A stretch of DNA of 64,000 nt from Helianthus annuus. Taxonomy: Eukaryota; Streptophyta; Magnoliopsida; Asterales; Asteraceae. Position numbers and translations under genes: made by a program. This document shows, one piece after another, positions 44,841 to 53,867 of the stretch (positions within the stretch are counted from its first letter, which is position 1; every line of letters starts with the position of its first letter). Below the pieces are notes generated by a model. The model had not been told where the DNA came from and ran no database searches. It was given only the letters and a program-made list of their open reading frames with translations. The DNA is taken from contig NC_035436.2 in assembly GCF_002127325.2 (NCBI RefSeq), positions 120,890,771 to 120,954,770 of the forward strand, in the 5' to 3' direction.

Positions 44841-45430
44841 TATTAAGCCCAAGTTCATGAGGCCTAGGCCCAACAGATTTGGGCCCATGAGAACATTGGC
44901 CATATAAATGCTGATCACGAGTCATTATCACCATAATTCACTCGAAATCTTCTCTAATTTTCTCTCAACAATTCCGGCCGAAATCAAGATTCCGACTCGA
45001 ATTCCGGTTGCGACTCGCAATTAAGGTAGATCATCAACAGAAATTATGACGTCATTGTTCAAGTTTTGCAGGTTTCCGACGAGTTCTTGAAGTTTCCGAT
45101 GAGTTTTCCGACGAGTTCTTGAAGATTCCGATGAGTTTTCCGGCGAATTCTTGAAGATTCCAGTCGAAATCAAGAACAACTGGACTCGAGACCAACGATT
45201 ACGACTCGCAACCTCGAGATTGCGACTCATGGTTGCGACTCATCTTGTTCGGTTGCGACTCGCAATCTCATGGTTGCGACTCAGTAATCCTGGTTGCGAC
45301 TCACGGTTTCGACTCGAAACCTTGGGTTGCGACTCATGGTTACGAGTGAACAGTAACAGTGTTTATTTTTAATTTTTTTTATCACTGTTAAATTTGGGAA
45401 CTCATGTGTTGTTTGTGTATTTGCAGAAAA
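44841..45430 (+). promoter_or_regulatory. Putative internal promoter and leader of element B downstream ORF
   Basis: Site-II-like words (aggcccaac, tgggccca) at 44868-44890 precede a TATA-like ccatataaatg at about 44898-44908 and a pyrimidine-rich initiator zone. Then about ten GACTCGCAA or GCGACTCAT words follow (44994-45345), plus a repeated ttccgatgagttttccg unit (45067-45150). The region ends in an acceptor-like gtgtatttgcag (to 45426), four bases before the ATG. Confidence 0.5.
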
Positions 45431-48061
45431 ATGGACCTCAAGTTTATTGCTTCTCACAATCAAGTTGCGTATTTGGCACCCCCACCTGTAAAGCACAAGG
45501 AGTTGTACACGTCTTTGATTAAAGGCTTGAATACATGCCGCATTGTTCACGCTCTTCGAGACAATCCGGTAGTGTATGAAAGTCTTATCCGAGACTTCTG
45601 GAAGACTGCGAAGGTGGAAATAGTTGAAGGCAAAGGAGCGATAGCTGCTGAAATTGACGGAACAACGATTATTGTGACAGAGCAGGTTATCAGGGAGGTG
45701 TTGCAGTTTGATGATCAAGAAGCGGATCCAATCGAGCTTGCTGCTGGGGTAATTGAAGCTATCTTGCCACGTCTAAGCTATGAAGGGAGATTTCCGCCCC
45801 TGGTCAAGAAGTTTGTTCATCCATATTGGCGCTTATTATTGCACACGTTCCTATTGTGCATGACTGAGAACCGAGGAGGAACTGATCAACTAAACACAAC
45901 ACAAACGGCTGCATTGATCTGCGTAATTACAAATGAGCCGTTCAATTATTCGCGATATGTCTTAGAAGCAATGAAGAGGAATGCTATCGGGCTAAGAAAG
46001 GATAAGTTTCTGATGTATCCTAGGTTTGTACAAATGATTCTGAATGCTCGGTATCCTGAATTAAAGCGATCGGGAAACACACTGGAATTAAAGCCCATGG
46101 GTCCTTCTTGTTTTGGAGCACTTACAACTAAGAAAGGAACAGAAAAGAAGTTTGAAGGTTTGATTGCTTTGGAAAAGTTCGGTCAGTTTGCTGAGACCGA
46201 AGAAGTTGCTGTGAATCCAGTCAGGGCACTAGCCGTACCAGCACGTGCCATAGTAGCTGAAGAACATGACATCCAGCAAAGAGATGAAAACGAGCCTGAG
46301 CCAGAGCGTATCACTATCAACTCTGACGATGAAGGTGTTGAGATTACGTGTGATTCTGATGATGATAACATAGAGCTTCCTCCTGAAGCTAATGCTGAAA
46401 CCGTTTCTACTGTTACTCCGGTGATTTCTGCTGAGAACTTGGCTCTGTTGTTGAAGAAAGTGACTGACACGATGGGTAATCCTCCTACTAATCTGTCAGT
46501 GTCTACTGAAGAGCCTGAAGAAAGCCCAAGGGATTCTGATGATATTCCGCTAAAAAGGAAAAGACGGGATCCTAGACCCGGAATGTTTATCGAACGAAGC
46601 AAAGATCAATCCGTAACTGTTGCTGATGATGCTGAAGGTTTATATAAGTTTGATTTCGAAACAAATGTTGATGACACCACCACTACTACAGATAGTTTCT
46701 TTGAGTCTGATGCTGGAATTCAAGGTGATGATACAGTTATGGCAAATGTTGAAGCTCAACATGAAGCTGTGCCTAATGTTGAAGTTCAAACTGAAGCTGT
46801 ACCTAATGTTGAAGCTCACACTGAAGCTGGGCCTTCTGATACTGTTAGTGCTGGACCTTCTGGTACTATTCATGAGGAACCGGGCAGTTCAAGTGGTAAA
46901 CGGCCTATTGAACCACTCAGAATGCCTTTCGACAGTGATTCCAGTGATGATGATGAATTTATAAGTATGAGAGATATGAAGAAACGCTTGGTTGTGCTCG
47001 AACAAGATTCTATCCATAAAGATGCGAAGATCATACAACTTGAAGACACCATAGTGAAGAAAGATCAACAGATTGAACAACTGCAGGGAGATGTTGGTCT
47101 ATTGTTTAATATTGTTTATGATCTGCGAGGCAAACTTGAGAAGAAGTTTGGTCAAGAGTTTTCTGATCCCACCGATGTAGAGAACAGAAAGAAAGCTTTC
47201 GAGAAGGATAACGCTGAAAAGGCTGCTGCTATGGAAAGGTACTTTGAACGGGTTACTGATCCAGAAGCAGAAAAGGCGAAAGCTGAAAGGTTGAAGAAGA
47301 AGAGAGAGTTTGTAATTCTGAAAAACAAGAATGCTAATCCTGACGATGAAGATGCGCATGCTACACATCATTTGATGGATGTGGGTGAAACTCTTTATGA
47401 CAAGAAAGGGAATAGATCTGGTGTAGTTAGCTGGGGGTATGATCACGACCGTAAACGATGGTGGATTAAGAGGAAGGTTGGACCAGTCGAATGGTACAAG
47501 CGCTCAGGGCAATTTCAGTCATTCACTAAGGTTGATTTGACAGATCTAGTAAATAAACCTTATGTGGATGATAAGCCTAATGGTCCTGGTTATGCGTTCT
47601 TCGAGAGATTGAAAAGGGAAGTGGCAAAAGGCTTTCCTTCGATGCGTACAGCAGATACCACAGTTAAACCAGCAAAGGGGATCAGAGATCCATACACCAA
47701 CAAGCGGATGAAGATAGTGCACTGGCCCGCTACTGATAAAGAAAAGACTATTCCGTTGGTAAGAAAGATTCCGAAAGGGGCGTTGAAGACGATGCATTTC
47801 TGGGCATATAATGAAAGACTTGGTCAAGCTGTGATCGTTTGTGATGGAGATGAAAGTTACTGTCTGGTGGATCAGATTGATTTATTGAATCTTGCACCTG
47901 AAGATCTTGCAGTACTGGCAAGCAACCAAATCCGAGCCACCGAAAAATATGAAGAAATTGCTAAAGGGTGGACGTCTGCTGTAGCCTCTGTGATGCATAT
48001 TCACAGGAAGGGATTTGGTGGATACAAGGATAACATGAGTGGTGGTCATCAAAGAAGCTGA
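45431..48061 (+). CDS. Downstream ORF of element B (env position), intact
   Basis: 876 residues from the ATG after an acceptor-like tract; another in-frame ATG lies 9 codons upstream. An N-terminal domain (about 1-230) contains IRDFWKTAKVE, GGTDQ and YPRFVQMIL. An acidic Ser/Glu-rich middle includes three decapeptide repeats (about 437-467, PNVEVQTEAV type). A coiled coil spans about 510-560. The C-terminal domain (about 650-860) contains VVSWGYDHDRKRWW and FFERLKREV. The same two domains occur in the broken ORF of element A. No signal peptide or membrane anchor is visible, so I do not call it an envelope protein. Resemblance to abundant Asteraceae proteins is recalled, not searched. Function unknown. 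Confidence 0.8.
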   Translation: MDLKFIASHNQVAYLAPPPVKHKELYTSLIKGLNTCRIVHALRDNPVVYESLIRDFWKTAKVEIVEGKGAIAAEIDGTTIIVTEQVIREVLQFDDQEADPIELAAGVIEAILPRLSYEGRFPPLVKKFVHPYWRLLLHTFLLCMTENRGGTDQLNTTQTAALICVITNEPFNYSRYVLEAMKRNAIGLRKDKFLMYPRFVQMILNARYPELKRSGNTLELKPMGPSCFGALTTKKGTEKKFEGLIALEKFGQFAETEEVAVNPVRALAVPARAIVAEEHDIQQRDENEPEPERITINSDDEGVEITCDSDDDNIELPPEANAETVSTVTPVISAENLALLLKKVTDTMGNPPTNLSVSTEEPEESPRDSDDIPLKRKRRDPRPGMFIERSKDQSVTVADDAEGLYKFDFETNVDDTTTTTDSFFESDAGIQGDDTVMANVEAQHEAVPNVEVQTEAVPNVEAHTEAGPSDTVSAGPSGTIHEEPGSSSGKRPIEPLRMPFDSDSSDDDEFISMRDMKKRLVVLEQDSIHKDAKIIQLEDTIVKKDQQIEQLQGDVGLLFNIVYDLRGKLEKKFGQEFSDPTDVENRKKAFEKDNAEKAAAMERYFERVTDPEAEKAKAERLKKKREFVILKNKNANPDDEDAHATHHLMDVGETLYDKKGNRSGVVSWGYDHDRKRWWIKRKVGPVEWYKRSGQFQSFTKVDLTDLVNKPYVDDKPNGPGYAFFERLKREVAKGFPSMRTADTTVKPAKGIRDPYTNKRMKIVHWPATDKEKTIPLVRKIPKGALKTMHFWAYNERLGQAVIVCDGDESYCLVDQIDLLNLAPEDLAVLASNQIRATEKYEEIAKGWTSAVASVMHIHRKGFGGYKDNMSGGHQRS

Positions 48062-48086
48062 AGCAAGAAGAACTTGCATGCATAAA

Positions 48087-48099
48087 CCTAGGGGGAGAT
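48087..48099 (+). other. Polypurine tract of element B
   Basis: cctagggggagat lies directly before the TGTTGG start of the 3' LTR. Confidence 0.88.
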
Positions 48100-48503
48100 T
48101 GTTGGAATCTGAAGGTTTATTCATGCAGGTTAACAATATATAGGGATTGATCTTGTAATCAGTTTAATTATGTTTTGGGTTAATCTTATGTGGGTTGGGC
48201 TTGTAAGTGTGTCGCATGGGCTTGAGTAGTTTCGGCCCTTATGTATTGTATTTAAACACCCTTAATCAATAGATTAAGGGTTGTTGATACCGAATAGAAG
48301 CAGGGGCGACACATAGCAAGGAACCGAGTTCCTACCGATCTTGTATCAGTCATCTTCAAGTTGAATGCAAGTTTGGTTTGTTTTATTATTCATTGTGTTT
48401 TATTCGATCTATTTATATATTGTTTCTTGAATCACCTTTGTGTTTGGTTTCCGCACTCTCACAAAGTTAAATTGATATCATTGTGATCCTCACGGGTTTT
48501 ACA
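48100..48503 (+). repeat. 3' LTR of element B
   Basis: 404 bp, no difference from the 5' LTR found by eye. Followed by TTTAG, the second copy of the target duplication. Confidence 0.93.
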
Positions 48504-48562
48504 TTTAGACGACTACTTACTTGACGAATAAGACCTGACCTATCCGATCTTCTTCTTAGAAG

Positions 48563-49638
48563 ATGCCGCCTCGAAGGAACACCGATACCAACAACCCTCT
48601 GCCGACGACAGAGGCGGAATTACAAGAGCGCATCTTACAGGCCATCACACAGCACGAGGCCCTTCGCTCCGAATACAACAGAGGAACCTCAGGAAATAAC
48701 CCACCCAACGGTAATGTTTAGTTACTCAAGACACATTACAAAATGTTTGGACATTTCCAAGTGTGCTTTGCTAATGTATTCTATGAATGATGTTGCTTAT
48801 GTCGCAGCCTGCACTTACAAGCAGTTATTGGGCTGCAAGCCCCTGAATTTTGACGGTACTGGGGGTGCCGTAGCCTTTGTGCGCTGGGCCGCGAGAAGAT
48901 GGATTCTGTTTTGCGAATGAGCAAATGCACTCCAGAGCAACAAGTTACGTACATTTCTGGACTGTTTCTAGATGGGGCTCTGTCATGGTGGAACCTTTAG
49001 GTTCAGACGTTGGGCGAGGCTGCTGCGTATGCCTTGACATGGAATGAGCTAAAAGAGCTGATGCGTAAGAAATATTGTTCAAGGGCAGAAATCCAGAAAT
49101 TGGAAACTGAATTCTGGAACTTGAAATTGGAAGGTTCAAAGATAGCTGAGTATGTGCAGAGGTTTCATGATTTCTCTAGGGTGGTTCCTTATTTGGTGGA
49201 GCCAGAGTTTAAGAGGATCGAACGCTTCATCTGGGGATTGGCACCTCAGATTCTAAGCATGGTGACCGCATCTAAACCTCCAACGATTACCAATGCTATT
49301 GACTTAAGTGTGGCGCTCACTGAAGAAGCAGTTAGGTTGGGAAAATTTTCAATCTCTAAGGAAAAAAGGAGACTCATGTGGAGTCATCTGGTGAGAACAA
49401 AAGGAAGTTTACTAATTTCAAGAAGGGTACTTGGGCGGATAACATCAACAATGCCAAAAAGGAAAAAGGGTACATGGGTAACCTACCTAAGTGCGACAAT
49501 TGTCGACGTCATCATACCGGGCGATGTAGATATGGAAAATGTGATAACTGTGGCAAAGTGGGGCATGTCAAGGAAACGTGTTGGCATGGTACTAGACGTG
49601 GAAATGGAGGTCAAGATGATAGCGGAAATCGCGGAGGA
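48563..49638 (+). pseudogene. gag: Element C Gag, 5' part (chromovirus fragment)
   Basis: The ATG starts MPPRRNTDTN, like the Gag of element D. The Gag core is recognisable (CTYKQLLGCKPLNF, IQKLETEFWNLKLEG, FIWGLAPQI), followed by cysteine clusters CDNCRRHH and CDNCGKVGHVKETC. Breaks: a TAG at 48719, which a possible GT-AG intron (48711-48807) would remove; a frameshift near 48890; TAG at 48998-49000; and a frameshift near 49370. Element D is inserted at 49638, and Gag continues at 62056. The family resembles chromoviral Gag that I recall from Asteraceae. It has no LTR or primer site in the window. Confidence 0.75.
48711..48807 (+). other. Possible intron in element C gag
   Basis: The 97 bp begin gtaatg after AACG and end gtcgcag. 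Removing them joins the N-terminal segment in frame to the conserved CTYKQ stretch and removes the stop at 48719. Element D has no intron at the matching place. Judged by eye only. Confidence 0.35.
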
Positions 49639-50713
49639 TGTAACATTTGTGCCTGTAATCATCATGAACAGTTCAATTATCAATAAAATAATGTAATTTG
49701 ATCCCAATGTTTGTTTCATTGTGTTTTACATTTTTCGTGTTTTGACTTTTATTCAATTCCAAACTCTACATCGCTTTCTGGAGAATTATACGCAAACTGG
49801 TGCGTAAACGTACTCAGTTTAATGCGACAAATACTCCGGGACATCAACATATACTCAACATACCTTAAATAACCTTTACATAACTTAGAAATAAGTTTTG
49901 AAGGTTTTGGTATAGCAAAAACAAGTTAATTCGCTTACAGGGACTAAACTTGACAAACTGCGAAAGTATGCCAATTTGAACTGTAACGAACATTCCGGAA
50001 CATGTCCATAAGTTAAACATACCATAAATATCCTTTACATAGCTTAGAAATAGGCTTTGAGAAGTCTGGTATGCTAAAACAAACTTTTGGATCATTCAGG
50101 GACTAAAAGTGTCAAAAAGTGCCTAAGTTTGCACTTTTGCGCATAACTTACGTTCTGAAAACATCCGGACATCCAAAAATTTATGTAAGCATCCTTATAT
50201 TTTGCCTTAGTATTTGGCATGAGAAAAATCCATTCGTCGCGTCATTTGGATCGTCTTTCACGCTTATGCGCATTCCGTCGTAATTAAGCGAACATCGCGA
50301 TCGTACGGCCAAACGAACCGACATCCGACATATTTTTGGGCATGTTTCATGTCCAAAATGTTTAGGCATCATTTTAGGGCCTTAAAGATGACTTTTCAGG
50401 TCTTAAAAGGGCTGGAAATGGCTTAAAAACGCAACAGGGGCCAAAAGTGTAAATTCTGCAAGTGGGCAGATCAGAGGACTTCAGGCGACCCGCGTAAGGA
50501 TTGCCCAAAATTGAGGCGGGGCGCGTGAGACTGTCAGACAGAAGATTTTGCATTTAATGCAGAATCTGGCCTTTCGTTCGATCAAAGGGCGATGCCTTTT
50601 CACCCAAATGAAGGGCCAAGGGTCAAATACACTGAATCTAACCCCTGGACACGTGTACGCACGAGATCAAAGCACGTTATTCGATAAAACGATCCTAACG
50701 GTTCCACCTTTCC

Positions 50714-50721
50714 TATAAATA
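50714..50721 (+). promoter_or_regulatory. TATA box of element D LTR
   Basis: tcctataaatacccc follows an AT-rich stretch and is repeated at about 59501 in the 3' LTR. Transcription probably starts about 30 bases further on, so U3 is about 1.1 kb. Confidence 0.6.
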
Positions 50722-51787
50722 CCCCCCCCCTTTTTGTGTAAAAACCCACAAATCAGATCTAAATGCTCTAAGTTGATGCTTATGCTTCATACCTGAGCTA
50801 TTGGATCTTGATTAGCACTCGGGGACCCTCCGTAAGTCTTCTTTCGCTCTTTTATTCGCTTTTCGAGTCCGAAAGTCAACGTTTTGTTGACTTTCTGCAT
50901 TGACCAGCTTATGGTCGATGCGAAGTTCATGGAACTTCATAACGTGAGCGTGATCACGATGGTCATGGTCCGTAGTGACCATACCTACTGATCACCACGC
51001 TATCTAGGCTCGGTGACGAGTCGTAGTTTCGGCCAAAATGTGCATTCTTGCATATTTTGTAACCAAACTACTCGTGGGCATCAAAGCCGTTTGTTTTGAT
51101 GTCAAACCTGTTTCTAAACTTAGTTAAGCATGTTCTAACATGCTTAGCTCGTCACTTTTAGTTTAGTGCTTATATAGGGTCGTAAGGTAAGCGATCTAAA
51201 CCATCGCTTATGCTTTCGAACCCGACCCTTTTGGTCGGTCATTAGGATCCGACCAAACATATTAGGTGACCATAGCTATAACCTTCCGAGGTTATACCTT
51301 GTGGTCACGATGTTAGGCGTTCCGAGCGCGTTCTACGCGAACGACGCGTTAGGGTAGCATAAGCTACCTAAACGGGTCGTGATGGACCGTAAGCACTTAG
51401 ATTAGGTTTCATTTTAGTATGTGGGCTTTGTTAAGCCATATTACACGAGTCTCCATACTCGTTTGGTTTACGAACCCGCGTACTGTCCGATCCTTCCGAT
51501 TTGGTCCGGTATATTAACATAGCTACCAATTAGGTGCCGTTGATATTCCGTGACCTCTCGCATTACCTGGTTATTTCACAAGAACAACAAAGCAACCTCA
51601 GGTGAGTACATAGAACCCCATCTTTTACTGTTTTCTAAACTGTTTTGGGGTGAAACACATGTGCCTATCTGTTACTTTCATGCTTTCCATGTTTTCACAT
51701 CATATATTTGCTATGCTCATTAGTACATTATAGTACATGATTTCATTACATTTTATGCTATGTATGCCCATTGTGTGCGTACTTAGT

Positions 51788-52048
51788 ACATTGATTTACA
51801 TAAACATTTTCTGTTGCATATGTTTACTCAGCATATGGACACATTGATTTACATGAACTTTTCTGTTGCATATGTTTACTCAGCATATGGACACATTGAT
51901 TTACATGAACCTTTCTGTTGCATATGTTTACTCAGCATATGGACACATTGATTTACATAACATTTCTGTTGCATATGTTTACTCAGCATATGGACACATT
52001 GATTTACATAAACATTTCTGCTGCATATGTTTACTCAGCATATGGGCA
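51788..52048 (+). repeat. Five 52-bp tandem units in element D 5' LTR
   Basis: Each unit has acattgatttacat, then ctgttgcatatgtttactc, then agcatatgg, with CATATG twice. The same array is at 60576-60836 in the 3' LTR, with the same unit differences, so it predates the insertion. Confidence 0.88.
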
Positions 52049-53269
52049 CATGCCTTCATTTTGTTATGACATTTGGTTTGTTTAACATGGGACAATACAT
52101 TCATTAACACTAGCTACGCCGTTCGTTAGTAGGTAGTGGTACCATAGGAATTGACAACTCCCATTCCTGAAGTCCTGGGTTTGATAGGACTGGAAGGAAT
52201 GACCGAATTCGATATACATAACTTAGATAAACCTTTAATTTGTTTAAGGGTTTATCGCCGCAGTCTCAAGGCTTGGATGTATGCATAGTTTACAATACCA
52301 CATAAATGTTAATATCAATAGAGCATGCATTTCCGCAGAACATAACGCTGATTTAAACCACGTTTTACTTCAACGACTTGTTTTGTGCATATGGTTTAAG
52401 TTGATACATTTCGCTTACCATACATGATACATTTTGGGATTTCACATTACATGATTTACATTGAACATAAACACGTCGACATTGACATATACATTTGGTG
52501 GTTTACACTTGAGCATAAACACTTGACATGGATTACAATAACACTTGACATTTGGTTTACACATGAACAATTTACATGGTGGATTGGTTTGGGTGAATGA
52601 TTCAAGTAACGGGGCGTATGTAATATGATACAAACATGGTGGATACGCCGCTGGTACTTCCTATATATAAATGTTTGTATAATATTACATATCGTGGCGT
52701 TATCTAAGTCATTTCAGTTTAGACACATTACACTTTACATAAGTAACATATTCTTCACAAGACATTATTTTCACAAACAACTTATCTTATTCAACTCACT
52801 TTACTTGGTTATTCGTTTAACCTTGCATTTATCTATACATATCGTTTGATGTTATCGTTTTTCAAATGATTTACAAAGCAAAACAAATTACAAGGTTCAT
52901 GACTGACTGTTATTAAACATTCTTTAAAACTCAAGTCATGAATCCCATTTTCACAAAACCTATGTATCTCACAGGCATTTTTATGCTGACGTACCTATTT
53001 TCACATGTGTTTTCAGGAGCTATTCCATAGGGCGATGATCATGATTCTAGGGCGGACCTGTGCCTTAGAGCCTAAAAACGAAGCTAGACTAGTTTAATCA
53101 TGTTATAAACTTTGTATTTTCCTGTTTTGAAACAATGGAACACTCTTGTCAATAAATAAAATGTAACTTTAATTTCCATGGTTGTATAACAATTAATTCT
53201 GTCTTCAACACTCCCCGGCGTTTCCGCCGCGGTTGCATGTTATACGCGGCCGGGGTGTGACAGAAGAGT

Positions 53270-53282
53270 TGGTATCAGAGCC
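53270..53282 (+). other. Primer binding site of element D, initiator Met tRNA
   Basis: TGGTATCAGAGCC lies seven bases after the LTR end, within gaagagttggtatcagagcc. Confidence 0.9.
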
Positions 53283-53867
53283 AATGGTTATAGGGAATTA
53301 GGTTATTAGTAATGCTTTGACCTAGACTATAACTTTCTAGGACCCTAACACAAGTTGTCTTGTGTTTAGAGTTTAAAACATGCACATCACCTATCCTTAG
53401 GTGATAACTACAACGGGAACTTCGGTTCCGCATCCGCTTTGAAAATTAATCATCTGTTCTAGGATGATTGATTACTAGGTTTTGAACCCTCTATTATAAG
53501 GTTTTGAACCCCTTTGGATTTTCAAAAATCCCGTCAAAGTGTTGGGTTAATAGTGTGAACACGTGCGAACTGGAAGGGTGAATGCCTGTACCCTGGGTTT
53601 TCTGTCTAAGGCTAGAGTGTTCGTACAAATCCACATAATCGGACCAGTCACTCTTACCTGGGAACTCTTGGGGTGAGTGTTCACTTATAGGCGAGCATGT
53701 CTTCGCGATACACTAATTCTGACCCATTTACTTTGACTAGACATTTCACATCGCTTATTTGCTTTGCGATGCATAACCGCCATCTTTGCTTTTGATTGCT
53801 TTTGTTTCATCTCATTCTCTTCATCCAATCATCTCACTCGTTTCATTTCATGTTTTTCTCTTCTAGA
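53283..53867 (+). other. Element D leader
   Basis: 585 bp between primer site and gag ATG. It contains short direct repeats such as ggttttgaacc (53490-53520). The last part is pyrimidine-rich and ends ttctctt-ctag just before the ATG, like an acceptor. No ORF. Confidence 0.5.

Larger units (their letters stand above)
35663..48503 (+). mobile_element. Element B: young Sirevirus-type Copia element
   Basis: 12.84 kb, flanked by a perfect 5-bp duplication TTTAG (35658-35662 and 48504-48508). The 404-bp LTRs look identical. Order: LTR, initiator-Met primer site, leader with repeated GACTCGCAA words, gag, pol (integrase before RT), polypurine-like tract, noncoding hairpins, a second leader with the same words, a downstream ORF, polypurine tract, LTR. 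Pol has one stop and one frameshift, so this copy is probably not autonomous. Confidence 0.94.
49639..53262 (+). repeat. 5' LTR of element D
   Basis: 3624 bp, TGTAACATTTGTG...GGGGTGTGACA. The TATA box tataaata is at 50714-50721, followed by a run of nine C. Five tandem 52-bp units lie at 51788-52048. AATAAA-type signals are near 53152, and the last 60 bp are GC-rich. Confidence 0.93.

Noticed and set aside
45431..48061. Envelope glycoprotein call for the downstream ORF
   Set aside because: No signal peptide, no clear transmembrane segment and no glycoprotein-like cysteine pattern; position alone is not enough.
51866..52069. Small ORF with repeated YVYSAYGHIDLH peptides
   Set aside because: It is the translation of the 52-bp LTR array and appears in both LTRs; no coding evidence.
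53796..53867. N-terminal extension of element D Gag
   Set aside because: The upstream frame is open but starts without ATG and reads a pyrimidine-rich leader; MPPRR at 53868 matches element C.
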